A DNA stretch of 64,000 nt from Bombyx mori (GCF_030269925.1 NC_085121.1:1753501-1817500); one strand, 5' to 3'. Shown: positions 24,201 to 33,493, numbered from the stretch's first letter. The notes: generated by a model not told the origin, from the sequence alone. Numbers and translations: made by a program.

Positions 24201-27200
24201 GTCGTCCAGGCCGGTTACTCTTAATTCGGCCATTTTTACCGGCCTGTGCACCCGTACCTCCTCCTCAGGCAGGACCTTACGGAGCTTCGCCGCCAGACGC
24301 TCCGCGATGCCGGAACTATCGGCACCGGGACATTCTAGCAGCTTGGCCCCGTTGGCCGTCTGCCTGCAGCGGAGGCCCTCCTCCTCCGCCCCGATCTCGC
24401 CCAGGTCAACTGCCGCACGCGCCCGGGCAATGACATCTCTGTATGTCATGCCCTTGGCTTCAGCGGCTGGCAGTAGGGTAAGAACCACTGCCGCCGACCG
24501 AGGCGCGCGCGGCAACTTCTTTTTCTTCTTGTTTTTCTTGGCGGCTACAGGCGCTCGACCCTGTTGGGGTGCACCCTGAGCCACCATGGCCACCGGCGCT
24601 CTACTCGTTTGAGGAGCTGCCGGTGGGGCCTTTTTGGTACCCCGCCGGGCCACCACGTTCCACCCCTCATCCATATCTGACGGGGGCGGAGGCAGCGGGC
24701 GGGACTGGGGTGCTTGTAGTGAGGGCTTCGCGTTAGCGCGACCCCCTCGCTTGGTTCTATCCCGTCCCGGGCCCGACCTGGTGACTGGAGCCCGTACGGG
24801 AGCAGGACGAGCGGCCAAAGCACCCGACACCGCCGGCCGCCTAGCGTCAGCCGAGGTAGGGACTTTCGCCTCGAGAGCCGCCAACCTGCCGCCCAGCCTT
24901 TCTATTACAGCCTGGATGGTGCGGCTGATGACCTCTTCCAGGCTGAAGTTTGTTGGTTGTAGCGGAGCCAACATCCGTGGCCCCGCGAGTGCTTGCTGTC
25001 GCTCGGCAGCGGTCGTCTCCCTAGAGCGCGGCGACGGGAGACGCGGCCTCTGCTGTGCCACACGCGGTGGCGGCAGCACAGGCCATCGGTCGCCAGTCAG
25101 CGCCGGGGGACGGGGACCTCGAGGGGCTCCAGCGACCCAAGGCGTCGCTGCGCCATCATTGGGCTGCTGCTGTGCTTGAAGCTGTGCTCGAAGCCTCGAA
25201 TTCTCCGCCCTCAGCTGCACTACCTGGTCATTGGCAGAAGCAACCGAAGGCAGAACCTTCGAGACTTGCGAGACCACTTCTCGCAGTTTACGGCCAGCGG
25301 CTTTGGTCTTGGTGCCGTTGGCCGCATAGGTTTTGATGGTCTTCATGGCCCTGTCTATGACCAAGGCAGGGTCCTGAAGGCCACCCTCTTCCTCCTCCGT
25401 CGTCTGCCCGTCCAGTGAGGCGACAGACATCGACACTGATGATGGCGCCGGTGACGGCGCGCCCCTTCTACGGGCGGGTCTTCCTTTAGGGGGCGGCATC
25501 TCCTCTGCAGCAGATGCCGCATCGGAGACTACCAGCACTTTCTCCGGCGGGGCATCCGCACCAGAGGACGATGCTGGCTCCCCTACCCCCTCACGAGAGG
25601 AAACTCGCCAGGATTTCCTCTTCCGCCTGATCTTCTTGGCGGCTGTCCCTTTCGGATCAACTGTTTCGCCGTCGCTGACGAGCGCAGAACGCGTCGAGCC
25701 AGCGCTGGCACACCTCGGTTCGACGGGTTTTCCGCTGCCCGTCGCACAGCCCCCTTCATCATGGCATTCTTTGCCCCCCCCAGAATACGCGGGGCAGCGT
25801 GCTCCCACCGAGGTGAAAGCACGGAGGGATTCTCCACCTAAGGTGGTACCCTCCTGGGGTAATTTTTGTTTTAAGTTTGCCATCATTATATTTGTTCCTT
25901 TTTATTTAACCAGGGGTCGGTCCCCTGGGACGGTCCTCACGACTGGACTCCCTCCAGCCACTCATCTCATCACCGGACACGTCACAAGCTTAAGATTAGG
26001 GCATTTTTTATAGAGGTTCGCATCCTCGCGGCCCCTGCTAGGCAGCGGCCCCCGCCTCCTACTCGGTAGGGATTACGGTATGCTTCTACGAAGCCACGCC
26101 GGTAAACCGGTACCCCCCTCTGGAGGGCCTTCCCCTGTAGCCACCAAGAGGCAGCCGGGGACATGACGACCAGCGACCGGAAGGGAGTGCCCTCCGGTTC
26201 ACTTCTCATCCACGTGGGTCTACCATTACTGACAGACCCACACGTCTGACCACGTTGTGGCCACGCCGGCGTACCGGTACCCCCCTCTGGAGGGCCTTCC
26301 CCTTTAACAGCCAGAGAACCGCCGGGGACATGGCCTAGCATACAAGAGGCTCCAGAAGGGAGCCCTCTTCGCTCTTCACGCACCCTTTGCTTAGCAAAGG
26401 TGGGAAAAGGGAACACGGTGTGCAGTCTTCTTAGTTCACGCCACCCCTGTGCAGACAACGCTGCTCCACGGTATCGGGGTGCACGCTTAAGCCCCACCGC
26501 CACGACAAGGCGAGACCACGTTGTGTGGGGACAACAATAACCCTAGTCGGTTATATGACTGTGGCATTGGAAATGTAGTGTAGCTTAAGTTAAGTTATTA
26601 TCTTGGGATATAAAAAAAAATATTTAAATATTTAGTAAAGACCCCTTTTGAGTACTCATTACTATTATTTATCATTGATGCACTTAATTTTTTTTATAAT
26701 TTGTTTTATCATACTACATTAAAAGTATTAAAGACAATAATTAACATACAATGTAATGCAACTCACCTATTGGTCAATATGTACCGGGCATGTATCAATC
26801 CATATAGTATCTCCGATGCTTGTTCCACCAGATCAGATTCATTTGGATTGTCTTCAATGTCATCATCTGAAACATTTAGATTTAATGAACATTTACAATA
26901 CAACATTCTCATTTATGATGATTCTGATGAATGCAGAATTTCATAAATGAGAATCATGTAGAAACATACAGTTCTTTGTTTTAGAGAAATCTATTTAAAT
27001 AATGGCATGCAACAAAATGTCTGCAACTTTCATTTTATATTTGATTTTCAATAGTACTTTACAATTAAGTTGAGAAGGAAAATTATTGTTAACTGATCAC
27101 CTGGCTCCAGATCCAGAATCATGTCCAGCGCCTCTCTATAATGTGGAACTTGCTCATTTAAGCCGGTTAGATTAAATTTATCATTTATGTAGTCTTCGTC

Positions 27201-27348
27201 AACCTGCACAAGATATAATATTATGACGATCAATAAGGTAACATTTTATTACAGCGATCGAATAGTCGAGACTCACCTCACAGAAAAACTCATTGCCTCG
27301 AAGCGTGCAAAACCAAGCGATCCAGGATACCTCCTCGGAGCTGCTCAT
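18273..27348 (-). CDS. CkIIbeta: Casein kinase 2 regulatory subunit beta, 220 aa
   Basis: Six coding exons on the minus strand join in phase: 27348-27277, 27203-27101, 26866-26767, 19436-19345, 18864-18675 and 18378-18273. The protein starts [20 protein letters not shown], with the Ser autophosphorylation site region. It then has [20 protein letters not shown], the acidic loop [17 protein letters not shown], the zinc-binding cysteines in [18 protein letters not shown] and [20 protein letters not shown], then [17 protein letters not shown], ending [20 protein letters not shown] and a short tail. All four zinc Cys are present. CK2 beta dimerises through the zinc finger and holds two catalytic alpha subunits in the CK2 tetramer (nucleus and cytoplasm). 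The 220-aa length fits the family (about 215). Intron 3 is 7.3 kb because it contains a full R1-clade retrotransposon in the same orientation. Confidence 0.97.
18885..19140 (+). mobile_element. Possible tRNA-derived SINE in a CK2 beta intron
   Basis: Contains a tRNA-like segment with a B-box-like GTGGGTTTGATTCCCACTTC at about 18935-18955, followed by an unrelated body. No tail or duplication seen, so this is tentative. Confidence 0.35.
19586..19720 (+). repeat. Degenerate Bm1-like fragment
   Basis: CTTGTGAGTTCACACAGGTACC and CAGAGCAGTAATGTGTTCC (both quoted in part) resemble the Bm1 body with heavy divergence. Lies in CK2 beta intron 3, beside the retrotransposon. Confidence 0.4.
19918..19930. 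repeat. Target-site duplication at the 3' end of the retrotransposon
   Basis: ACAACAATAACCC, repeated at 26531-26543; a following T is shared but ambiguous with the tail. Confidence 0.95.
20413..23595 (-). CDS. Non-LTR retrotransposon ORF2: endonuclease and reverse transcriptase, 1060 aa
   Basis: N-terminal APE-type endonuclease (about 1-215) with [29 protein letters not shown] and SDHRYIRF, carrying the expected Asn, Glu, Asp and His catalytic positions. Reverse transcriptase follows in the middle: [38 protein letters not shown] and the catalytic YADD. The C-terminal part has a CCHC motif, [18 protein letters not shown], typical of the R1 clade. No stops or frameshifts. It would nick target DNA and prime reverse transcription from the nick. 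The start ATG overlaps the ORF1 stop (TAATG at 23597-23593), which in the related SART1 works by termination-reinitiation. Numerous long antisense frames here are GC-rich shadows. Confidence 0.95.
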   Translation of the reverse strand: MDRTYRFLQGNLNHSARAQDMLSQSMAEWSIDVAVVAEPYFVPPANDCWFGDDGGLAAIVIRRDAAIPPLAMVTRGQGFVAVQLEGTVVIGAYFSPNRPTVEFGHFLGGIGAIARRLAPRPVILAGDLNAKSVAWGSPRSDARGRLLERWANVAGLCLLNRGSVATCVRWQGESIVDVTFASPAIARRIRDWRVLEGAETLSDHRYIRFDLSARSAVADVHRDHPHGASRSFPKWALKRLNKELLMEASMVAAWAPMRPHPVEVEGEAGWFRDTMCRICDASMPRIGPRLPNRQAYWWSPEIAQLRVECVRARRECARHRRRRLPRRNDPVAFAAEEVRLHGAFRVAQRALQLAIRRAKNQHMEGLLETLDEDPWGRPYHMVRNKMRPWAPPITERLQPQQLRDIVSALFPQERDGFIAPAMDTPPEYDGEVPAEVPHITGAELRVAVRKMCAKDTAPGPDGVHGRVWGLALGALGDRLLRLYNSCLESGRFPSSWRTGRLVLLRKEGRPADTAAGYRPIVLLDEVGKLLERILAARIIQHLAGVGPDLSAEQYGFREGRSTVDAILRVRALSEEAVSRGGVALAVSLDIANAFNTLPWSVIGGALERHGVPPYLRRLVGSYLEDRSVTCTGHDGIVHRFPVVRGVPQGSVLGPLLWNIGYDWVLRGALLPGLSVICYADDTLVVARGGSFAESARLATVGVAHVVGKIRRLGLDVALSKSEAMWFHRPRRVPPIDAQIVVGGVRIGVGVQLKYLGLILDSRWTFRAHFQNLVPRLLGVAGALSRLLPNVGGPDQVTRRLYTGVVRSMALYGAPVWGQSLAVGVAKLLQRPQRTIAVRVIRGYRTISFEAACVLAGTPPWVLEAEALAADYQWRADFRARGVARPSPSVVRARRAQSRRSVLESWSRRLADPSAGRRTVEAIRPVLVDWANRDRGRLTFRLTQVLTGHGCFGEFLHRIRAEPTAECHHCGCDLDTAEHTLVACPAWEGWRRVLVAKIGNDLSLPSVVASMLGDDESWKAMLDFCECTISQKEAAGRVRDAQARRRRAGAREADIAQALAL
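23593..23597 (-). promoter_or_regulatory. TAATG stop-start overlap coupling ORF1 and ORF2
   Basis: The ORF1 stop TAA and the ORF2 ATG share one base. The same arrangement in the silkworm R1-clade element SART1 is known to support ORF2 translation by termination-reinitiation; use here is inferred. Confidence 0.8.
23595..25886 (-). CDS. Non-LTR retrotransposon ORF1: gag-like RNA-binding protein, 763 aa
   Basis: The N-terminal half is low-complexity, Ser/Pro/Ala and basic rich, with a Lys/Arg-rich KKIRRKRK stretch and a heptad-like segment [20 protein letters not shown] (about 225-245) that may form a coiled coil. Near 640-715 are three zinc knuckles: [28 protein letters not shown] and a third starting [10 protein letters not shown]. 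This is the standard R1-clade ORF1 layout; such proteins bind the element RNA to form the RNP. The stop codon overlaps the ORF2 start. No defects seen. The upstream Met pair (MMANLK) is taken as start; there is no independent evidence. Confidence 0.92.
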   Translation of the reverse strand: MMANLKQKLPQEGTTLGGESLRAFTSVGARCPAYSGGGKECHDEGGCATGSGKPVEPRCASAGSTRSALVSDGETVDPKGTAAKKIRRKRKSWRVSSREGVGEPASSSGADAPPEKVLVVSDAASAAEEMPPPKGRPARRRGAPSPAPSSVSMSVASLDGQTTEEEEGGLQDPALVIDRAMKTIKTYAANGTKTKAAGRKLREVVSQVSKVLPSVASANDQVVQLRAENSRLRAQLQAQQQPNDGAATPWVAGAPRGPRPPALTGDRWPVLPPPRVAQQRPRLPSPRSRETTAAERQQALAGPRMLAPLQPTNFSLEEVISRTIQAVIERLGGRLAALEAKVPTSADARRPAVSGALAARPAPVRAPVTRSGPGRDRTKRGGRANAKPSLQAPQSRPLPPPPSDMDEGWNVVARRGTKKAPPAAPQTSRAPVAMVAQGAPQQGRAPVAAKKNKKKKKLPRAPRSAAVVLTLLPAAEAKGMTYRDVIARARAAVDLGEIGAEEEGLRCRQTANGAKLLECPGADSSGIAERLAAKLRKVLPEEEVRVHRPVKMAELRVTGLDDCTTRDEVTAAVAAQGKCALENVTVGEPRRGYTGASSVWVRCPVEAAASLAAPPPGRPSGNPGMLRVGWIAAHVHLLEPRAWRCLRCFSTGHGLARCTSSVDRSGLCFRCGQPGHKAASCTAAPHCALCAAAGRRASHRTGGKACFSSGNNTERNRRRKSKRRQNRRLARGALANAVIPAAVPVPEGGGSGEGEGAMDVVQQ
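26085..26335 (-). repeat. Tandem repeat in the 5' UTR of the retrotransposon
   Basis: Two units about 175 bp apart share ACCGGTACCCCCCTCTGGAG, GGGCCTTCCCCT and GCCGGGGACATG (near 26105-26165 and 26275-26330). They may carry promoter activity, as 5' UTR repeats do in some LINEs; this is inference. Confidence 0.7.
26531..26543. repeat. Target-site duplication at the 5' end of the retrotransposon
   Basis: ACAACAATAACCC, identical to 19918-19930, directly abutting the element 5' end. Confidence 0.95.
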
Positions 27349-28489
27349 TTTTCTAATAAAACAATCATATTAAATTAGGTATGTGGGACGAAAGAATCAC
27401 ATAAATACAATCAAAACTTCAGACCCGCCACACGTTGCTGTTACAACAAATTTTATGCATTCCTATGTTATCACCTGTTATTTTATGTCTTCAAAGCTGT
27501 TTTTCACAATTTCACAGTAAATTAACGAATTTGGCAAAGATTTAATGTGTTTTTTTTCGCAGTAATCATGGAATATTGAGATAAAATGACGACAAACCTC
27601 ACCTTTTCGTGCCTTGATTAGCCACGCTTGACGGGAGGATACACCTCTTGGAAAGAGGGAGAGAGAAATTGCAAATTTCAGTGTGTGCGTACGGAATATG
27701 AATAGAATGATTTTGTCGATGCTCTAGTCTATGATCTGAGAAAAATATTAATCTCTATATTTTCATGTCCACAGTCAAATTTTTTCCTCGAATGGTCGGT
27801 GTTTCACATCTATATACTATATAGTAAGTAAAAGCTGCTATATGATTAAGTAATATGAAAATTTCGTGGTGTATGACCTTTTTTCATAGAAGTGTAAAAG
27901 GACCGAATCCCGTGAACTGCAATATTTTATTTATTGATGTTTGATATTAATGGAGGTATGTAACAGTTTAATATTTGTGACAGTTTAAAACTAACTTGTA
28001 GACGTTGCAGAAATGGCACAAAAGAGCTGCACTTAAGTAATCACTGAGGTTCTAGTAAAAATTCCAGTAATGTGTTACTGTTAAACTCCTATGTTAAATA
28101 TTAATATTGTAATAAATTTTAATGAAGAATAAAACTTTCCTAGCGTTTTGTTTCGTCGTAGGCTACCATTTAATAGTGACGTCTGTGTAGGAAAGAATCC
28201 GTTTCCACCGTGCGACTATTTATTTTCGGTACATGATTATTCCAAAAGTTCAAATTCGGGGATAACAATTCTATAGCAGTGCTACAATAATAAAAAAATG
28301 GAACATACTTAATTAAATGCGCTCCGCTGGAATGGTCAACTGGGTAATAGTATTGTTATCAACCTCGACATAGCTGTGCAGGTGCTGCTTGAGGTCTTAA
28401 ATTAGTATATTATCTATGCTTGTATCGTCCACCTGCAGAGAACGAGCTGTACCGTGTTTATTCTGCCGTGAATGTCATGCATTTCACCG
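27349..28489. other. Upstream region of CK2 beta
   Basis: Should contain the CK2 beta 5' UTR and promoter; no TATA box or other site can be fixed. No coding sequence or recognised repeat apart from the SINE that begins about 28490. Confidence 0.4.
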
Positions 28490-28745
28490 GTCATCGTTCT
28501 CGTCGAACCCGTCACTTGCGACGAAGGGCTCGAGTAAGTTAACCCACAGACACAGCCTACTGAGTTTCTCGCCGGATCTTCTCAGTGGGTCGCGTTTCCG
28601 ATCCGGTGGTAGATTTTGCGAAGCACGGCTCTTGCTAGGGTTCGTGTTAGCAACGTCGTCAGGTTTGATCCCCATGAGCTCACCTACTAATTATAGTTAC
28701 GCTGAAATAGCCTATCAAGGCTATCCGCTTAGGTAGGAAAAAAAA
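28490..28745 (+). mobile_element. SINE family B copy
   Basis: Contains CGTCGAACCCGTCACTTGCG, CTGAGTTTCTCGCCGGATC, GCGAAGCACGGCTCTTGC, GAGCTCACCTACTAATTA and an A-tail at about 28737-28746. Lacks the CATTCCCGATCC head. Confidence 0.8.
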
Positions 28746-28896
28746 ATGCGTTTCAATATGAGGAAAACGCCAGCTGTACACGGTCGTCGAAACACCACGA
28801 GACAGGTCGAGGACGAGTGTGTAGAGTAAGATCCTAGGGCCAGCAGACGTCACGTATTTTCTGACGAACGAAATGTGGCCGATCGCGTAGTGTTAG

Positions 28897-29330
28897 TTTT
28901 TTTTTTTTAGATGGGTGGACGTGCTTACAGCCCACCTGGTGTTAAGTGGTTACTGGAGCCCATAGACATCGACAACGTAAATGCGCCACCCACCTTAAGA
29001 TATAAGTTCTAAGGTCTCAGTATAGTGACAACGGCTGCCCCACCCTTCAAGCCGAAACGCATTACTGCTTCACGGCAGAAATAGGCGGGGTGGTGGTACC
29101 TACCCGTGCGGACTCCCAAGAGGTCCGACCGCCAGTGATTACGCAAATTATAATTTTGCGGGTTTGATTTTTATTACACGATGTTATTCCTTCACCGTGG
29201 AAGTCAATCGTGAACATTTGTTGAGTACGTATTTCATTAGAAAAATTGGTACCCGCCTGCGGGATTTCAACACCGGTGCATCGCTACACACGAATGCACC
29301 GGACGTCTTATCCTTTAGGTCACGACGACT
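28897..29330 (-). mobile_element. Bm1 SINE, near full length
   Basis: Minus orientation: T-run, then the Bm1 body, ending with the tRNA-like head (on the minus strand GTCGTGACCTAAAGGATAAG and GCACCGGTGTTGAAATCC, which is mutated at the B box). Interrupts the left arm of the inverted repeat; the other arm lacks it at this place. Confidence 0.93.
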
Positions 29331-29737
29331 TCAACTAAGTCGTCGTAGTATGTACTAAGAACGCATGCCTACCCGCTAGCTTGCTTAGACGGCCAATTTT
29401 CAGGTATCAGGTAATCAAGGTACATAAAAACATTACGTACCTCACGTAAATTCTCAAAGCTGATTTTTACGTATAATTTAGACAATATCCTTAAAAATAA
29501 GTCGCTAATACTCCCAGACACTTTCCGTCGGCCGAATTGCTTTGCAGACGCTTTAAAGCTTTCAAAAGAATTAGGTACGTAACGTCACTTAAATTCTGAT
29601 GCTCCATTTTTATTTATGTCCACCAGACAACTATTTTAAAACCTCTTACAAAAAGACAGACCGATCCAAAGGGCCAACCATCCCCTAAATTCAATTTTAA
29701 TACCTACCTCTGCGGGTAAGAGCTCGAGGGAATTATC

Positions 29738-29775
29738 CACGGAATAGATAAATAATTTATTTATTCCGTGGCATT
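29738..29775. repeat. Small palindrome inserted in the left arm
   Basis: CCACGGAATA and TATTCCGTGG flank an AT-rich centre. The right arm lacks this insertion, and ATTATCCACG is repeated on both sides of it, so it may be a local duplication or a tiny element. Confidence 0.6.
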
Positions 29776-30129
29776 ATCCACGCGCATGAGACTGAGTGAG
29801 ACAGGTATTATGATTTATTGACTTCTCTGTCTTTCTATCTCTCTCTCTTACAGTTGTCTCGTATCAAATAATTATTCAATTAAAAGAAAGTCAGTTAAAA
29901 TTTATATATCATTATGTATAATTAACGAAATCGAAAAAAATCGTTACATATAATTAAAGTTATACTTCTTTAGGCGCTTTATGAAAAATTGATGAGAGTG
30001 AAATTTTACGAAGCGCGCGCACCGTGACACAAAATTAACAGAATGAAGTTGCCCCCTAAATCGCTCATTACAATACGACCGACGTAACTTGGCGAGTCTG
30101 AATATAGCCGCAGGTGAACTTTCCGAACT

Positions 30130-30500
30130 TTTTTTTTTCCTACCTAAGGTGATGATAGCCTTGAGAGGCTATATCAGCGGAACCTTAACTAGTAGGTGAG
30201 CTCACGGGGCTCAAACCTGACGACGTTGCTAACACGAACCCTAGCAAGAGCCGTGCTTCGCAGAATCTACCACCGGATCGGAAACGCGACCCACTGAGAA
30301 GATCCAGCGAGAAACTCAGTGGGCTGTGTCTGAGGGTTAATTTGCTCGTCGAGCCCTTCGTCGCAAGCGACGGGTTCGACGAGAACGGTGACCGGTGCTT
30401 GAGGTACCTAAAAGCACCGTTAGTGGATCGGGAGGATCCGAAATGACTTGTTGGGGGCGACGTCGACTGCTTTCCATTCTTTCCGCAGGATCGGGAATGT
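30130..30500 (-). mobile_element. SINE family B, longest copy
   Basis: T-run at 30130, then the B body, ending at the head GATCGGGAATG. Includes the segment TGCTTGAGGTACCTAAAAGC missing in some copies. Serves as a reference copy for the family in this window. Confidence 0.85.
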
Positions 30501-30949
30501 AGTTACCGGCGCGGCGCGGCAGCCACGATGAGAGGGTTCTCGTGTCGTGCCGCTTTATCGAAGTGGTCCGAACCGTACCGAGAATTACCGAATTTATACT
30601 ATGTCAAGAAAAGGGATGTCCAACATGCGTGTTTGAGGATGTTGTTGAATCGTTTTTTGTTCAAATTGATTAAAATTTAAAATAAAAAAAAAGAAAAGAA
30701 TTAAATTTAATAAAAATAAAGTATAACTTCTTACACGAGTACATAAGTACAGGCACCCTTTTATATAGGACCAATTTCCATATATAATTACATATATATA
30801 ATTTTTTTACCCGGGAGGATAAAATTGAAGAATTATGGTAGTCAACTGAGAATTTTTTTCAAGTTAATTTTCAATTATTTACCTAATTATTTAAATTTTA
30901 ACTGATTTTCTTTTAATATTAATAATTAATTAATATGAATTGAATTGAA

Positions 30950-31402
30950 GTCGTTATGGCCTAAAGGTTAAGACGTCCGGTGCATTCGTATGTAGCGATG
31001 CACCGGTGTTCGAATACCGCAGGCGGGTACCAATTTTTCTAATGAAATACGTACTTAACAAATGTTCACGATCGACTTCCACGGTGAAGGAGTAACATCC
31101 TGTAATAAAAATCAAACCCGCAAAATTATAATTTACGTAATTACTGGTGGTAGGACCTCATGTGAGTCCGCACGGGTAGGTACCACCACCCCGCCTATTT
31201 CTGCCGTGAAGCAGTAATGCGTTTCGGCTTGAAGGGTGGGGCAGCCGTTATCACTATACTGAGACCTTAGAATTTAAATCTCAAGGTGGGTGGTGCATTT
31301 ACGTTGTAAATGTCTATGGGCTCCAGTAACATGTAACCTGAGTAAACTTAACACCAGGTGGGCTGTGAGCTCGTCCACCCATATAAGCAATAAAAAAAAA
31401 AA
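30950..31402 (+). mobile_element. Bm1 SINE, full length
   Basis: Complete: tRNA-like head with A-box-like TGGCCTAAAGG and B-box-like GGTGTTCGAATACC, then the Bm1 body and a poly(A) tail at 31391-31402. Pol III promoter boxes are inside the head. Inserted in the right arm of the inverted repeat. Confidence 0.95.
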
Positions 31403-31414
31403 TTATGAGTCAAC

Positions 31415-31416
<2 letters not shown>

Positions 31417-31481
<65 letters not shown>
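31417..31481 (+). repeat. (GA)n microsatellite
   Basis: About 30 uninterrupted AG units. The left arm has only a short TCTCTCTCTC at the matching place, so this tract expanded in the right arm. Confidence 0.97.
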
Positions 31482-31485
<4 letters not shown>

Positions 31486-32222
31486 AGTCAATATATCCTA
31501 ATACACGTCTCACTCAGTCTCATGCGCGTGGATAATGCCCTCGCGCTCTTACCCACAGAGGTGCTAAAATTGAATTTAGAGGATGATTGGCCCCTTGGAT
31601 CGGGCTGTTTTTTTTGTAAGAGTTTTTATGATAGTTGTCTGGTGGACATATATAAAAATGGAGCATCAGAATTTACGTGAAGTTACGTAATTATTTTGAA
31701 GCTTTAAAGCGTCTGCAAAGCAATTCGGCCGACGGAAAGTGTCTGGGAGTATTGGCAACTTATTTTTAAGAATATTGTCGAAAATATACGTAAAAATCAG
31801 CTTTGAGAATTTACGTGAAGTACGTAATGTTTTTATGTACCTTGAGTACCAGATACCTGAAAATTGGACGTCTACGCAAGCTAGCAGGTAAGCGTGCGCT
31901 CTTAGTACATACTAAAACTATGCAATCGGCCACATTTCGTTCGTCAGAAAATACGTGACGTCTGGTGGCCTGGCCCTGGGATCTTAGACTAACATGGGAC
32001 CCTCGTCACGTCTTGTGGCTCCTCGTTCGCTCTAGAAAGAGTGTCGATTTTTGCGCTCGAGTTAAAGGGCAGTCTCGCGGTGAAAACGAGAGTGCGCCTG
32101 TACACAATCGTTCGCTCAATGGTCCGCCAACTGCGTCAGGTTCTTCTAGGTCCATCGCAACAGGCATCCGAAGTTCAATTGATACGAGTATGTACATGGT
32201 GTGGTCTCGTGTCGAGCTTCTA

Positions 32223-32440
32223 CGCGACGAGAGGCACACGAGACAACGAGACGAGAGGCACACGAGACAACGAGACGAGAGGCACACGAGACAACGAGAC
32301 GAGAGGCACACGAGACAACGAGACGAGAGGCACACGAGACAACGAGACGAGAGGCACAAGAGACAACGAGACGAGAGGCACACGAGACAACGAGACGAGA
32401 GGCACACGAGACAACGAGATGAGAGGCAAACGAGACGAGT
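32223..32440 (+). repeat. 24-bp minisatellite, about nine copies
   Basis: The unit is close to CGAGACGAGAGGCACACGAG plus ACAA. Copies are nearly identical apart from an AAG, a GAT and a CAA variant. As 24 is divisible by three and the unit lacks stops, five frames stay open across it; these reading frames are not genes. Confidence 0.95.
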
Positions 32441-32514
32441 GTATAGCCGGTATTAGCAGCAGTTAAATTAAGCAATTAGGACATAGACCTCATGTCTCGA
32501 AGTGATTGTCTGCA

Positions 32515-32592
32515 TTCGCAATGTTAGTGGTTCTAGTAACTAATTTACACTATAATGGGAGTGAGCTCGTTCACCAGTCTATGATAAAAAAG
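32515..32592 (+). repeat. Bm1 tail fragment
   Basis: GTTCTAGTAACTAATTTACA through GTGAGCTCGTTCACCAG resembles the last 80 bases of Bm1, diverged. Confidence 0.5.
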
Positions 32593-33493
32593 TTTATTTC
32601 CTTTTGTTTATAATTTATAAAACTTATGAAAATATTGGGCTCTCTCACATGTACAGTGTTGATTCATCAATGATGTAGGTACTCAGCTGTTTACATAATA
32701 ATATTATTATACTCTATGAAGTTTGTACCTATTTTCTTTTTTTTTCTTAATCACTAAACCAAAACAAAGGACTGTTATAGTTATGTATAATTTATTTATG
32801 TATTAACAATTATATAAAATATTAAATTAAAGTATGTTAGAAAAACAATAGAATGAGTTGCCAATACTGGCTCAATAGTACTTTTCGTCACTTTATAATC
32901 TCCCTAGCATGTACAATACAAAAATAATAATTAGCTTGTTCAATGTAATAATTTAATACAGAATTTTTGTGTACCCTGATACACCGCATATGGCTCAGGA
33001 ATGAATTATTATTTTCCAAATATCTGATTCATAAAACATATGCTTCAATGGATAGGAACTGAGATTGAATTTAGGGGTTTCAATCCTAATTCCTAATGCT
33101 AAATTTAGTATTTATAATACATATTATTATTATATTAACTTAGTTCTTTGTACTATAAGCTTGGCATTTTCTTTAGTATTCATGATTCAAGTTTCAAATA
33201 CAGTTATTATAGACATGAATGTCTATGTTTTGATTTCACTGTACTATTTTATCTAAAAATATTTACACACACGTAAAAAAATAGCAATATCTTGAGGTAT
33301 GGCAGTTTGTATAACTTGGGTGTTCATATTCACAAATAAAGTGATTCCACCACAGACTGAAACACATTTTAGTTCAAGAAGCATGGATTATAGTATAAAA
33401 ATAGTTGAAATTTTCAATAATCTGTAGAATTTGACTTGTTTGCAATCTAATATTTATGAAGTAATTTTATCCTATTCTTTAATAGTGTTGGTA
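32593..33493. other. Gene-free spacer downstream of MATH-BTB B
   Basis: AT-rich; the right end is the 3' UTR of MATH-BTB B on the minus strand. Nothing else recognised. Confidence 0.4.

Larger units (their letters stand above)
19931..26530 (-). mobile_element. Full-length R1-clade non-LTR retrotransposon
   Basis: 6.6 kb, minus strand, GC-rich against AT-rich surroundings. It has a 5' UTR with internal repeats, ORF1 (gag-like), ORF2 (endonuclease-RT), a 3' UTR and a poly(A) tail (T-run from 19931). The target-site duplication ACAACAATAACCC(T) is at 19918-19930 and 26531-26543. Both frames are open, so the copy is recent and possibly competent. R1-clade features: APE-type endonuclease, three CCHC knuckles in ORF1, a C-terminal CCHC motif in ORF2, and ORFs overlapping as TAATG. 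The target is an ordinary intron, not 28S rDNA or TTAGG telomere repeats, so it resembles the non-site-specific members of the clade. The family name is not certain. Confidence 0.95.
28785..32030. mobile_element. Second, older inverted-repeat element with nested SINEs
   Basis: Left arm (about 28785-29925) matches the reverse complement of the right arm (about 30885-32030). Shared blocks include TCACGTATTTTCTGACGAAC, TTGCTTTGCAGACGCTTTAA and TTATCCACGCGCATGAGACT. A Bm1 interrupts each arm independently (28897-29330 and 30950-31402), and a SINE B lies in the loop. Arms have diverged by substitutions and indels, so it is older than the foldback element at 6.2-11.6 kb. No coding sequence or clear target-site duplication found; its class is unknown. 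Confidence 0.75.

Noticed and set aside
20162..25837. Many long open frames on the plus strand and in other minus frames across the retrotransposon
   Set aside because: They are GC-rich shadows of ORF1 and ORF2; none carries domain motifs and the real frames account for the region.
32006..32475. Arg/Glu-rich and Ser/Val/Leu-rich proteins over the minisatellite
   Set aside because: They come from a stop-free 24-bp repeat open in most frames; no start context, splice sites or homology.
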